A model generated the notes under the pieces. The model was not told where the DNA came from. It searched no databases and saw nothing but the letters and a program-made list of their open reading frames with translations. Of a stretch of 64,000 nucleotides of DNA, positions 13,739 to 27,540 are shown piece by piece. How positions within the stretch are numbered: the stretch's first letter is position 1; each line of letters opens with the position of its first letter. Position numbers and translations under genes: made by a program. Origin of the DNA: Apteryx mantelli (taxonomy: Eukaryota > Chordata > Aves > Apterygiformes > Apterygidae); the NCBI RefSeq assembly GCF_036417845.1, contig NC_089979.1:53854262-53918261 (forward strand). Reading direction: 5' to 3'.

Positions 13739-14203
13739 CCAAGACTGTAGGCTTCAGATCCCAGCCTATAGGCTGCAGCCAGCTTATTGATTGATTCAGA
13801 TCCATGACTATAGGCAGCTGAGCTCTTACTGAGAGATTCAGAGTCAAGACTGTAGGCAGCAGATTGTTTACTCTGTGCAGCAGAGTGATGGTCATAGGCT
13901 GTAGATCCATAGCTGTAGGCTGCCAACTCAAGGGCATGGGCTGAAGAGTCATGACTATATGCTGCTGAAGACTCAAGGCTGTAGTCTGCTGCAGATGCAT
14001 GGCGATAGGCTGCAGAGCCCCTACTGTAAGCTGTAGATCCTTGAGCATAGACAGCAGATTTGCTCTTTGTTTCCCTTTGGTACTGGCTTACAGTGGACTG
14101 CAGTGCTTTGTGGCGGTATGCACGGTCATAATGCTCATGGTGTCTTTGATAGAAAGGTAAAGACATCATGAGTGTCTTATATTTTAGCTTTTACTTCACT
14201 TTT
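13739..14203 (-). CDS. MYOM1: MYOM1 exon 2, start-codon exon (myomesin-1 N-terminus)
   Basis: This exon holds the start of myomesin-1, the M-band protein that binds the myosin rod and links thick filaments. The coding part runs from ATG at 14166 (reading MSLPFYQRHHEHYD) to 13739. An extra in-frame ATG lies one codon upstream at 14169, but the mammalian protein begins MSLPF, so 14166 is the likely start. The acceptor is a TATATTCAG just right of 14203, leaving 37 bp of 5' UTR. The donor GTAAGT is at 13738-13733. The exon ends two bases into a Gly codon that exon 3 completes. After about 45 residues (TVSQYQRETKSKSAVY, as in mammals), the sequence becomes roughly 100 residues of degenerate repeats built on Ser-Ala-Ala-Tyr-Ser with GS or ES spacers. 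This region is probably disordered and appears longer than the mammalian segment as I remember it. The immunoglobulin and fibronectin domains are encoded beyond the window. Confidence 0.93.
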
Positions 14204-17200
14204 CTGAATATAAAAATAACAGGACGGTGTCTGCAAGAGAACAGATCAAACAGATGAAGACTGAAGTCAAAGAGACTTTTGAATTAGCATATGTATAATA
14301 CAAAACACAAGCTAATACAAAACTTAAAACTTGAAAGGTCAAATGCAACAATTATAGGGTTATGATGCTTTTTAGACTTTAAGGTAGGTTACTATTTAGG
14401 TTTCAAGAAGCTCATACATCATTCATCAGGAGCAGAAAACCTCATACTGTTGTGTCTGTTCATTTGTAGTTTACTATGGTCTACCAGTTATTGCAAACTA
14501 TTGAAGTTTTATGTGCTCAACTTCTGCAGTCATTACTGCCAACTAATGAAATTTTATGTGTTCAGCTTCTTCAGAGATAATGTAAATATTTTTGTTAAAT
14601 GAAAAGAGAGAGAATAAAGTAATAAATGATAAAATAAATCATGATAGATTTTAACAAGGTACATTCACTACTTTATAAGCTGAGATCAAAATATGCGAAC
14701 ATTTCATTCATTTTAGCAATTCAATTTTAAGATACCTTTTAATATTCAGTTTAATATTTTAAGAGTGAATTAAAAGCAGTAAGATTGAGAAGGCTATCAT
14801 TTTTTTCAGTAAACATATATTACATTATTATTTTTTATTTGAGAGTAGACATTCATTTAAAAGGGCTTATCATACTTTTACAGCTCAATCAGGAGTACAA
14901 TCTGTATGCACTGATTAAAGTACTATCAAGTTTATCAGTCTGAACAACCCCTTTTTTAACCTAGAACTGCATGTTCAAAATCTTCAAGAAACTTCCTCCA
15001 GGTGGTATCCCCATTTGGGTTTTACTTTGCACAGTCATCAATAGATTATCTTGCAGTGTCTCATAGTAGGAAATTTGATCAGATGAGAGGTAGTCCCCCT
15101 TTCAAAATGGCGTGAGGGTTAAATGCAGAAAGGATTCCCCTTTGGTTTCTTAACTGGCAAGCCAAGCTTTATTTTGTTATTGTTTTGTTTTGCTGTTGTT
15201 GTTAAAACTGGTATTTTTTTCTCTGACATTCAAACTTGTCTATGCTAATTCCACATAATAATATTTCTTTCTCCTATTATTGGTGATTAGGCTTACAAGA
15301 TGGATAGGACTTTCAGTGAAGAGGCTACGTGATTACTAACAGAAACGAGCTACACTGAGGGAACTTTTAGAAAAGTATAGAGAAGATCGGAAAACAATAC
15401 TGAGAGGTGCTGTTGTTGGGGTTTTTTTTTTCATCAAACACAACAATATGGAACTTGTTCTACATCTGTTTTTATTCATGCTAATGAAACTGCTTATCTG
15501 ATGTTTTGGTATAAAATACATTTAAAGAGCTAGTGTATAATCTTGATTCCATGGAAATTAAGAATTTTGTCCCTGGTCTTTATGCTGCTAAGATTTCACT
15601 CCTCAACTTTGTCTTTAGTAGTTGGTTCTGGTAATAAGTCGAACAGTTTCAGGCTATTCTCTTTGATGACTAATCAGGTACTCATGCAGACTAAGACAAC
15701 TTATGAAAAAAAGCAGTTTTGACTTTCCTAAATTTCAGGACTCACTCAAGGTCTGGGAACTGTTTCTCGACTGATAATAGAGCTGATCTCTCAGTTTGCA
15801 GAAAGTTAACAATAAATGGAGAAAGTCATTCAGAAGTGCTTAAGCATATAAAAGAAATTGCTGATATCCTGACCATAGTGGATCTACGAATTCAAGGAGA
15901 CCAGTCTAACCACTTACTCTATTTCTACCTGAAGAAGGGGTAGGAATAGGAGAAAGTGTTAGTCCATTCTTCTCTATGGTGAAAACTAATGCTTCACTTT
16001 AATTCCCTTATTTCTTCTGATGGCTCTTTTGCACATAAGTCTAACAAACTCAATGAGTCTGTACAGAATCCTTTTTTTCTAACACCTATCAATATTTTGC
16101 GTAGTTTTTTGTTTCACTTTGTTGGCTTCCAGTAGTACATAGTTCCTCTCAACTTCCCTATGTTTACGCCATTTCTTCTCCATTTTTCTTCATCGCTTTC
16201 TCTACCAGCTTCACAGAGTTAGGTTTAGGGATTGCAAGACAGTGTGACGTCTGCTGAGCAAAGTTAAATCCTACAGATGGCTCTTGTTCTACACACAGAA
16301 AGGAAAAGAATATGAGCACATTCTATTTTCCTTTTGTAAAGCACTACAGTTGTTTCCCTTCATCTGCACCAGCTTTTTTTGCAGCAGGGGCTAGCTTCAT
16401 CATGGATACTAACAGCCACACTACTAACAGCCATACGGTCCCTGTGGCTCAGGGATTTCCACAACTTAAGGCTTCAAAGTAAGGAAACTGCTCCAAAACT
16501 ATAAAGCACTGCACGTATTGCGTATTAAATATAAGTTAAATGAGACATTTCTATTTATATATTACAAGAGCAAAGAAGAATCAGTGGATTTAAAATCAAT
16601 ATATTTAAAATGTATAAAGGTAACCTTTTTCTTCCGAAGACAAAAGCTCTGGACCTCACTATTCCTCTGAAAAACTATGAGTAGGATTCATAAAAGGATT
16701 ATGCATTTATATAAGTAAGAGCTAAGACACTAAGGTGTGAGCTGAGCAGGAAGCCAACTCCCCTGGTTCAAATCAAAGGCCAACTGTTACTCATGTGATA
16801 CAAGAGGAAACTCTTTTCATAGGTATTTTATTACACTGTGTTTTATATTTCCTCTGAGACATCTAGCATTGTTTACTGGTAAGGATCAGCTACACTAGTC
16901 TGATCACATATAGTAGGTATACATTTTTGGAGACTACAAGAAACTCTGAACCTCCTAAGGATTTGGCTCCCATTCAGAGTACTGTCTGATTATGAGGTTG
17001 GCTCCCATCTCAAGTTTTATAAAATTCATACTACCTGTACCTACTTGCTGTGTGGTCCACTAGTCAGTCCCCTTAATATGAGGGTAGCACTCCCTCTTGA
17101 GATCTGTGTAGGATTTCATATTTGCAGAGCCTGGCCTAAAAATATTAGTGGCCTTAGCTAGTTGCAAGTGCATGTTTTGGAGCCATTACTACCAGCTGTT

Positions 17201-19157
17201 GGACTGAATTTTCAAAATGACAACTAAGCAGACAGACGGTTCTGTGCTTGTTTGTAGGCTGTAAATACATGCTGTAGAAAGTGATTTTATTGGCATTATC
17301 TCTTGCACTATTTTGTAGTCTGTGTAATTCTTTAAAAATCCACTCAATCTGTTAGTGAAAATAGTGAAATAGAAAAAACAGAAAAGCTTATAAGCAGAAA
17401 AAAAATGCAAGATTTCTTTCAGCTCAGTCAATAGTATTTCATCTCCTTTACAAATCATAAGACACCCCATGCAACTAGAAAATATTTAATTATTTACATA
17501 TTCTCTAAGCCCAAAGAACTTACACAACAAATTCCTCCTGTATCTCAGTAACTCAGGCTTCATTTGAGAGTATTGTAACAATCTGCAAGGACAGCTGAGT
17601 TGATAGTAAGTGAACTCATGCACTACTTTGCTTTGTCTGAACCTTCAGGTTTCTTCAGTTCAGTTCCACAACTCCCTCAAACAACTGCTGAGCTGAGAAG
17701 ATTAAAGGGAGCTACTATCAATTTGGCATTACAGATTCAAAATAAAAACAGCTGAACACGTACATTCTTCTGTCATAAAGGAACACTTACCAGGACCCAA
17801 ATGAGCAATAACCAGTGGAATAGTTCTGAAGTGGATGAATAACAGAAAAACACAGCAAAGGTGAATCCAGCAAGGAGGTAGTCAGGACCAGGGCTAAGGA
17901 CTGGACTTTAAGGTCCAGAATAAAAATAATGCCTGCAGTCAGTGGAATGCCATAGCCCCAGTCCAGACCTTTTATGGCCATGAGGCTGATAAATATAGCA
18001 TCGGAGAGGGAGAGAGACAGAGACAGATAAAGATACCCTGTGCTGTCTCTGTGCAAACACATGATGACAACAGCTTCAAACTGAGTTCTCCCTTTTAAGT
18101 ATCATCTTCACTACATTCAGTACAAAATCTGTATTCTGATTCACAATTATTGATAGGATTTTTTTCTTAGTTACATCAGATTTAGGAGAGAAAAAAGAAA
18201 ATGTAATGTGCCATGAACTAGAAGTAGGAAAGAGCCATCTCTATATTGACCTTTGCCATGGTGCAAGACTATGAGTCTTTTATGGATTCCTTTTATTTCA
18301 TTATGCCAAGTCACAGTGCATGCAGCATATACTAATTTCAGCTAAATGACAGACAACATAGAGAAGTAGTTTGCAGCAAAACTCTTTAAAACCATACAGT
18401 GTGTTACTATTAAATAAAAAATGTACTTTATTTGGTTGACAGTATTACATTTTCATCATCTTATTTAAGATAAAATACTAAATTAAGCAGATGATCTCAT
18501 GAGGCATTTAAGTAAATACAAACAATGCACTTCTAAGAGCCAAAATTTTTTTCTAAACTCTGAATAGTATTATCTCTGTCACACCAGGGATACTTAAGTG
18601 GGCTTTTCTTCCTCTTTCATTTCAGTCACAGCAGTTTGGCACAGAAATGTACAATCATTATTGCTAAATATTACAGTAGAATAATTTCTGTCATCTGGAA
18701 ATAGTCTTTAACATGTGGAATGCACTGTGACTTTATTGTAAATATATATTTTCCTCTGTACACTTAATATTCAATACAAACGATTAGTTCACCTTATTTT
18801 GCACATTTGCATTGAGAGAGGTATTAATCCTAAATCTCAGTTCTTAGTTGTTTTCCACCCCCCATGCAACACAGCTGAAAACTTTCCAGATCATCATCCT
18901 CTTCTGAGGCATTCCCCCTTTTGGGTGGAAGTGCCAGCGGAAGGTCTGGATTAGACGTGTGATTAGGAGTCTCTACTGTATAATGTCTTGCCGGTATCCT
19001 CTTCTTCACCTCAGCTTCCTTGATTCCACCTAAAATCTCTTTGCCCCCACACTTCAAGAACCTGTCACTAGCTACTTGTTCCCTGGGCAGCTACTGTCTC
19101 CTGCCTTATGCTGCACCATGGAGTAAGTTCACATGGCTTCTCATCTCGGCTCCTCAT

Positions 19158-20550
19158 CTTGACCCAGGAAACTACAGGCCAGTCAGCCTCACCTGCATCC
19201 TGGGAAAGGTGATGGAGCAGCTCATCCTGGAGGCCATCTCCAAGCATGTGGAGGACAAGAAGGTGATCAGAGTAGTCAGCATGGCTTCACCAAGGGGAAA
19301 TCATGCTTAACCAATCTGGTAGCCTTCTATGATGGAATGACTGGCTGGGTGGATGAGGGGAGAGCAGTGGATGTTGTCTACCTTGACTTCAGCAAGGCTT
19401 TTGACACTGTCTCCCATAACATCCTCATAGACAAGCTCAGGAAGTGGGGGCTAGATGAGTGGACAGGGTGGTGGATTGAGGACTGGCTGAATGGCAGAGC
19501 TCAGAGGGTTGTGATCAGCGGCACAGAGTCTAGTTGGAGGCCTGTAGCTAGCGGTGTCCCCCAGGGGTCAGTACTGGGTCCAGTCTTGTTCAACTTCTTC
19601 ATCAATGACCTGGATGAAGGCACAGAGTGCATCCTCAGCAAGTTTGCTGACGATACAAAACTGGAAGGAGTGGCCAATACCCCAGAGGGCTGTGCTGCCA
19701 TTCAGAGAGACCTGGACAGGCTGGAGAGGTGGGCGGAGAGGAACCTCATGAAGTTCAACAAAGGCAAGTGCAGGGTCCTGCACCTAGGGAGGAATAACCC
19801 CATGCACCAGGACAGGTTGGGGGTTGACCTGCTGGAAAGCAGCTCTGCGGAGAAGGACCTGGGAGTGCTGGTGGACACCAAGTTAAGCATGAGGCAGCAA
19901 TGTGCCCTTGTGGCCAAGAAGGCCAATGGTGTCCTGGGGTGCATCAGGAGGAGTGTTGCCAGCAGGTGGAGGGAGGTGATTCTCCCCCTCTACTCAGCCC
20001 TGGTGAGGCCACATCTAGAGTCTGTGTCCAGTTCTGGGCTCCCCAGGACAAGAGGGATGTGGCACTACTGGAGCAAGTCCAGCAAAGGGCCACAAAGATG
20101 ATTAGGGGACTGGAGCATCTCTCTTATGAGGAAAGGCTGAGAGAGGTGGGCCTGTTTAGCCTGGAGAAGAGAAGGCTGAGAGGAGATCTTATCAACGTGT
20201 ACAAGTATCTGAAGGGAGGGTGTCAAGAGGATGGAGCCAGACTCTTTTCAGTGGTGCCCAGCGACAGGACGCAAGGCAACGGGCACAAACTGAAACACAG
20301 GAAGTTCCACCTGAACATGAGGAAAAGCTTCTTCACTGTGAGGGTGACAGAGCACTGGCACAGGTTGCCCAGAGAGGTTGTGGAGTCTCCTTCTCTGGAG
20401 ATATTCAAAACACGCCTGGACGCGATCCTGTGCAACGTGCTCTAGGTGACCCTGCTTTAGTCACCTGCTTTAGTCACCCCCTGCAGGGGGGTTGGACTAG
20501 ATGATCTCCAGAGGTCCCTTCCAACCTTAACCATTTTGTGATTCTGTGAT
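19158..20550 (+). mobile_element. CR1 non-LTR retrotransposon, 5'-truncated, frameshifted
   Basis: This is about 1.4 kb of a CR1 LINE, covering the reverse-transcriptase half of ORF2 and the 3' end. Visible reverse-transcriptase motifs are GNYRPVSLT (near 19170), [12 protein letters not shown] (near 19385), [13 protein letters not shown] (near 19552) and the catalytic FADD (near 19645). The reading frame breaks near 19268 and again near 20017. At the second break the nearby copy at 28.3-28.9 kb has one more base. This copy therefore cannot make an intact enzyme. The 3' end shows the bird CR1 signature: a GTTGGACTAGATGATCTCC block, then CCTTCCAACC and ATTCTGTG-like octamers ending at about 20550. 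The 5' edge is approximate. Confidence 0.93.
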
Positions 20551-21329
20551 CTCCTGTGCTGGGAACTGCTAGCTTAGGTTAACCATATGGGCCTTTGGTC
20601 TTTGCTCCCTGGCACAGAAGGTATGGTCAGTAAAAAAATTGGACAGCCATATGCACTGGCCAAACCGGCAATCAAAAAGCTGGAACCTTAGTATAACCTT
20701 TTCTTTCTCTGGGCCAGTCTGTGTTTCTAGTCCTCCCTTCGCTTGCTTTACTCCTAGATGAAAACAAATGTTAAACAAGAAAGGCATTCCTCAGATTTTA
20801 TTTTACTGTGCAGAAGTAGGGGAACATTAATTAGGTGTGAAATGAACCAACATCCATGTGAGTTTTTCACTGTCAGTGCTGAATCAACACTTCAGTTACT
20901 GCCTCGTCTCTGGTCCCACTGCCAGTGCTCATACAGGAGACCAGTCTGCTCTCCTTCTTGCTGTCTGCCATGACGGACAGGGATGGAAAATCATTGCTTC
21001 ATAAATTTAGCAAAATCCACCTGAGAAATAAAGACTTTTTCCCCTCACCACTGGCTGCTTCACACCTTTGATCACTAGGAAATGCCTCATTTCAAACCTA
21101 AATGTATTCCTGAACAGTTAGACCTATCTAACCTTGTGACAATATTGCCTATTAGTCTGACTACTTATTTTCCCTTCCTGATGCTTATTACCCTGAATAT
21201 ATTTTGAGAGCTGAGCTAAATAAATAGCTCCTTTACTCCTTTTCATAAGTTAGGCTTCTCATTTTGTTGCTTATTTACTAATCCTTCTTTGTGCCTGTTC
21301 CTGCTTGAATTCCTCTTTTTATTACCCTA

Positions 21330-22070
21330 CAGCTGACCTGAGCCATACACAGTACTCCAGAGGAAGTTTCATTAGAGAGTGGTACCCTTGTACTGTGACA
21401 CATCTCTGTCTCCACTGGAAAAATCCCAAATGATAGCTTTCAGAATTGCATTGGCCTTTTTCACATATACATCTAGTGACTCACTGTCATCCTGACTGAT
21501 TAATGTCTTCAGGTCTTTTTTCTCTTCTGTCATTTCTAGATGAGGAAATCTTATGACATCTTACATCTTATGACCTTACACTTTGTACTACTGAATTTTA
21601 TTTCTTTATTATTCCTAGCCTTACCATCCATCTCTTCCTATATCATATTCTAATCTTTCTTTGCATGGTGGATGCATCTCAATATTATGCAATCAGCAAA
21701 TTACATTAGCACCTTCCTATTTTTCTACTAAGGTCGCCAGCAAAAACATTAAACAACTTGGCCCCAAGACTATTCCTTTCCTAGTAAAATCTCTCCACCT
21801 GATTCTTCCCCTCTTAACAAAACCGGTTATTGCTCTTCTAGCCATTTGCTTGTCTGTTCCTACACTTCTGGTATAAATCTTCCGTTTTAACTAAAAGTTT
21901 TCCATGTGCCACAGCATCAAATCCAGATGGATTAAATCAGTTGCATTTCTGTTGTTTCTGAAATTATTTATCATGTTAATAAAAAAGATAGGTTATTTGA
22001 TCTGTTCTCCTTGATTCTATTTCTCTTGTTCTTGATAGGTTATGTGATTTATTCTTACTGAGCACATTCC
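21330..22070 (-). repeat. Ancient CR1/L3-like LINE remnant
   Basis: On the plus strand the segment follows, in order, the reverse-complement phrases of old amniote CR1/L3-type reverse-transcriptase and 3' regions. These are 'cacagtactccag', 'attgcattggcctttttc', 'gtcgccagcaaaaacattaaacaacttggccccaag', 'gccacagcatcaaatccag' and 'aaagataggttatttgatc', given here as short landmarks only. It is heavily diverged, with small deletions and no usable frame. Edges and family are approximate because no consensus could be aligned. Confidence 0.6.
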
Positions 22071-23805
22071 ATCCGAATTTCCATTTTTCTCCAAAATTTT
22101 GATAATTCTTTCTTCAAAATTTGTTTTAAAGCAAAATTTTACTGGAAGTCTTGCAAGTTATCAACTGTTGGTGCATAGATTGATTTTTCATTATCCAGAA
22201 GTATTTGCCAACAGGAGAATGCAGGGATTCTTGCCCAAAATATGATGTTACTCTTTGACCTACCATGCGTCTGTAAGCCAGTTGCTGCTTTGGAACGGTG
22301 ACTCATTGTATCACGGCCCCCTAATGAAGGGAAGCATAGTAATGAGGGTCACAGAACCAATGGACAGATATATTTATATTTTTTTATTATTTTTCAGTGA
22401 GAAGCGTGAGGCTATTCTGCCTAAAAATTTGGGATCACTGTAGCTAGCTTTTTGTCTCTTTTAGAATTCTTGTGTCGTATGCACATACTGTCATGGCAAG
22501 TTTGTCAGAAATACTCAAGATGCATTACTGCTCAGGGGGACGTAACTAAAAGTCTCCAAGTACCATTCTCAAGAAAAATAACAGACTCTGACCTGAGACA
22601 TGCAGTCTTGAGACTTGATTCGCTATTGCCTTGCTTGTGATATATATACCTGCGGAAAATCAGGACAGGACTGGCTTAAAAACTGCTTCCATATATTTCA
22701 ATTTACAACTACATTACACAGACACAAATGACAACATGAAATGGAAAGCTGTCAGGAAACAGACCTATTTTATCTTTGTATAGGTTCAGTGAGACACAGC
22801 CAAAATCCCAGGTGCTGAAGATACATCATTGCAATGCACAGACTGGCACCAGACAGTTCCTCAGGCTGTCATTACTGTTGGATATATACATTGCAGCTAT
22901 ATAGGGGAGAATTTCTTTATGACTGTGATGACATACATAATTTATCAATACCTCACCAGAGTCATTTCTGAATCTCAAATGTAAACTGTCACCCTGGAAT
23001 ATCAGCTTACTAATATTTTAGGTAATAAGTATGTCTTTATTCCCTAACCAAGAAGCCAACAACTTGTTTCACTTGGTTTGTCTTACAGTTTTCTATCCCA
23101 GTAGAGCAGCAGCAACAGACTATTCATAGATAAGCTGTTTCTGAATAACTGTTAACAATCTTGGAAAGACTGGTCAAAATATCTTGACAGATGACTGCTG
23201 AAGGACCAAAGAGATGTTTCAAACTAAGATAACTCAGACCTAGAGAACATGACTGATGTAAATATTTGCTCCTGCTCCTGACAATAGCTCCTGCTATTTA
23301 GTAATACTGTTTTTAGAACCAACTAAAATACTTTAAACCATGAGGTAAGTACTTTGGCCAGATTATTTAGATACTCTTCCCTTGATTTATTTTTCAGCAA
23401 CTTTTTTATCATTATCTTAGATAGTGACTTTGTATTAGCTGTCTCTCGCATTCTTCTTATGAAAAGTCTTCTAAACTGCAAAGAAAATGAACTGTAGATA
23501 CCATTTTACTTACAGATTTAAGCCACTATTACAATAATACAAAGCAATAGCCTTGTTACTAGCCAGTTATTAGTTCCCATCTGTGTTTTTCTCTGTATAG
23601 CTTATTCCTGGCTTCCTATCAGCTGTCAGTGTCCTATTAGTGTGTACGTGTCTCTTCCTCTGAACTACCATTCAGGAGGACACATCAGCACGGTGACAGC
23701 AGTCTTCCTCCAAAAAGGGGGATTTGAAAAGGAGCAGAGAACCACTGCCTGATTTCTAACCACTGGGATTCAGAATTCAGCAGTTTTATAAGTTTATAGA
23801 TATAG

Positions 23806-23807
<2 letters not shown>

Positions 23808-23850
<43 letters not shown>
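23808..23850. repeat. (CA)n/(TA)n microsatellite
   Basis: About 17 CA units from 23808 run directly into about 4-5 TA units. This is a simple compound dinucleotide repeat in non-coding DNA between the two CR1 copies, likely length-polymorphic. Confidence 0.95.
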
Positions 23851-26800
23851 AATGACTATACAACAGCAGTGACAAAATGTAAATCTTAATATAGCAAATC
23901 CAACCCTTCCAAGTCATTTGGCCACACTAAATTTCAGAAAGACTCCTGCAAAATACTGTGCATGTGTATGCCAGCAGTGAAAAATAGCTACTTCTGGATG
24001 TGTTATCTGCACCCCTTTCAGTATTTCCATCATTTAAGCTGCAGCAAAGGAGGGTGAGAGACATATACCATATGGGCAACAGATGTGTCCCACTGGCTGC
24101 TGTGGCTCCCAAAGAGAAGGGACTACAGATTCATTGCCAAAGAAAGGAAAACTTTGTGACCAGAAGTGGGGTACTTAAGAGGGGGTACACACAGGTACCT
24201 AGGGGAAAGGGGGACGCAAAGCAGGAGGTGGCTTCCAGCTATCAAAATATCCTTCTCTGCCTCCACAAGCAGCTGATTAGGAAAGCATAACAGCTTTTTC
24301 CTGACAACAGCTGCCCCAGAGTGTAGATTTGTCCATGCTAGCTTTAAACTAGCTAAATCCAGCATCAGTGATGGTGTAGCTCTGGCAACATAAAGCTCAG
24401 TGTAAGACCTTTTCCCTGCTACTTACTGAGCTAATCAATTTACGGTGAGTTTTGCAGTCAGCCCTGATCTCTGTGCTGCTGCAGGTGTACTGCTAGCAGA
24501 AATGTGGCTTGTTAGCTTAAAGTTTTTTCAGATACATCTCTAGGTGATGACTGTGTGGACATATCCTTAATTATTTTTTCAGCGGAAGTGTTTGAGGTCA
24601 GCAAGGTGTTAAAACACAAATGATATTTTACAATGAGGTGTAATGCAACTGCACATAATGAATCAAGTCCCACCTCCACAATGAAAGCAATAAAAAAGAA
24701 AATTACATACCAGCGCTATCAAGTCAAGGTTATGCTTATACAGCCTTAATTCTATCCCCTGTGTGTCTGATTACACTTATACTTTCCATTACTTACATCT
24801 GTACTTTCCATCACTTCTCCCAGTACCCAGCACATGTCTTTACTTGGCGCACTGTTGATCACCTGCTCCCTCCCTCCGCTTGTTGTGCTATTCTTAAAAT
24901 CCTGACTCTTGTTTACTGCTCATCTCCCAAGTTCATGGGGCTCCCAAGTCCAATGGTTCATTTCAAACCACCATTCTGCCCACTGATGCTGCTGGTCATG
25001 GTTTGACATAAGGTTTAACATGAGATTTGGCATGCATAATTTGGCCTTAGAAACAAAGCACAGAAGCAGATTTTTTTTTCTCATTTATAATGTTACCAAT
25101 CTGCATGTGGTTAAACAGGTAAATGTTATTCCAGTAGCTCAATTTCTGCAACCTTAACCAAGATCTTAAATAGCTAAAATATATCCTAATTTGGCAGGCT
25201 GTTGCTTCCAGAAACAAGTGATATACTGACCATTTTTGTTATGCAAAGCACTGGCTGTAGCACAGTTTAGTGTACAGCCTGGTGTGTTCTGTGGACTCAG
25301 CTTCCCATCTACATTATTTTTCATTTAGCGCTTCAGTAATTTTAATTGGATGTTCAAAACAAATAATTGTCCAATTAAGCTAAAAATCTTTCTGTTAAAA
25401 ATCTGTCTAGTATTTCATACTAGCTACTTTGCACCTCTTCTACTCATTGTCACTGCTGAATCTCTATGTGTGGAAATTGTATGAAGATTTTGTATTTGCC
25501 TGAAAACATGATGGGCATATTTAATACAAAATTATTCAGAATTTGCAAATTGGTAAGGAGAAACATTCTTTTGCTCTTTTTTTCCCCCTAATTTTGATGA
25601 TGGTTACTACTGCTTTGCATAAATCACAGTGCAGTGGCGGTAACTGGAGAGATATAAGCTTTCTCCAGGGAATTCAAGCTTCCTATGTGAAGTCATTTGT
25701 CAAAAATCTTCCATATGCTGATGTGCTCTCAAAAGAAGTGCTGTTTTTTATTTAAGATATTGTATCTCACATCTTCCAGTCATTTTATATTTTAAATATT
25801 ACTTTATTTCACTTTTATTTATAAACCTTAATTTTTTGTTGGTTCTTATTTCCTAGGTCAAATCTTTTCCATGTAGTACCTGTCATGGCCGTCTCAGCTA
25901 AACTGGAGTTCCTTATATATTTAAGGTAGGATCCCTTTTCGTTTGGAAAAAATAAAAGTTAACTTTTTTACCCATTTTATGAATTTTTAAATAAAATACT
26001 TCTAAATATTGGCCTATAAGGAATTATTTTCTTACCACATTGGAAGAAAAGGCAGGAGGACTGTGAGTATAAATTAAAAAATATTTTAAAATCATTTTAA
26101 GAATCTTTTCTTCAAAAAAATCAGTGATCAGTCTGGCACACAAAGAAAATAATTTTATGTGGAATCTGAAAGAAAACTCAGCTGCAGTATAATTCAAGAA
26201 CAGTTTGCAGAAGGAAAAACTGATTTTCCTCATGCCTGTGGGTTCTGTCCTTGCAGCCAGTGCCTTTTCTAAAGCACTAAAGAAGCACAAGTTGGAGGAA
26301 CCCTGCTGGCAGCTATCACAGATGAGTAATTGTCGACTGTTGCAAGTAGGCTGAGACAAAAACATTGTCCTCACCAGGTAAAAAAATGAACCTTGAGAAT
26401 GTGACTAACTTCCAGTTCTTTCCCGGTTTCTAACAAAACAAACTCACCTAACAACTGTGGCAAAAGACCCCCCATTTTACTTGCTAACTGACATGGTAAT
26501 TCAGTACTACTCACATTACCAAACCATAGGAATCTGGGAAATTTTCCCAGTCTGTAACCATCAACGATGTATCCAATCCACTGTATTAGAATTCAGCATC
26601 ATAATCAGAACACTTTGGTTTATATTTCTTCTTTCTTTTATAGAAGCTTTGTCTTACTATTCTGTGCTCTTTTTCCTCTCTTTCCTTTGAGTATTTTGCA
26701 CTTCACAGGATCTTAGTATTGCTTGACTGTGCAGAACAAGTTCTAAATTCGTCCTACACCATAGGGACTTACTATATAAAACAATGCACCAGCAGCAGAA

Positions 26801-27341
26801 TTTCTAAATCTAGCACAAATCCAGCTGTGGTTTTCAATCACACTTGTCTTTAATGAGCCTGAATTGAGTGCAGCAGTATAAAGCATGCATTTTAAGCTAC
26901 TCTGACTGCTTTGCATGTCTGAACTAAAAAAAAAAAAAAAAGAGTGCTTATACTTCCATTGGGTTTTATTTATACACTTGGAAGAACACTCAATTGCCAG
27001 GAAAGTCATTAGTGATCTTAAGTAGTGGAAAAAATCTCACTTGCAAAAATTAAGCCTGAATTATAGGCTGGGTATAAGTAAAAGTCTGCAGAAGTTGGTC
27101 ATATATTTTAGTGAGATAGGATTGCCAGTGCTATACAGAGGACAAGTGTCCTATCATTTTACTGCTTTCTTTCTATTTGCCACTATTTCTGTCTAATTAG
27201 CTTTATGTTTGCAGAAATTTGCATACTCTTTTCAATCTTAAGGTACCATACTGCTAGTGCAGCTAATACTTATTAATAACTATTTTTACTATTAACATAC
27301 AGTAAAGCACATATCTGCATGGCAATTTGGATATACAATGA

Positions 27342-27540
27342 GAATCACAGAATCACAGAATAATTCAGGTTGGGAGGGATCTTCGAGGTGTCTAGTTCAA
27401 CCTCTGGCTCTGAGCAGGGTCAGCTGCGAGATTCAACTACGAGATTGTTCAGGGCTTTGTCCACTTGGGTCTTGAAAACCTCCACCAATGGACACTACAC
27501 AGCCTCCCTGAAACAACTGTCCTAATCCCCGACTATCCTA
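27342..27540 (-). mobile_element. Older CR1 3' fragment, reverse orientation
   Basis: Two AATCACAG-type octamers open the segment. They are followed by 'aattcaggttgggagggatc' and then the reverse-complemented CR1 3' coding region ('gtcttgaaaacctccaccaa', 'cacagcctccctg'). It is much more diverged than the copies at 19.2 and 28.3 kb, so it belongs to an older insertion or subfamily. The 5' edge near 27540 is approximate. Confidence 0.8.
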
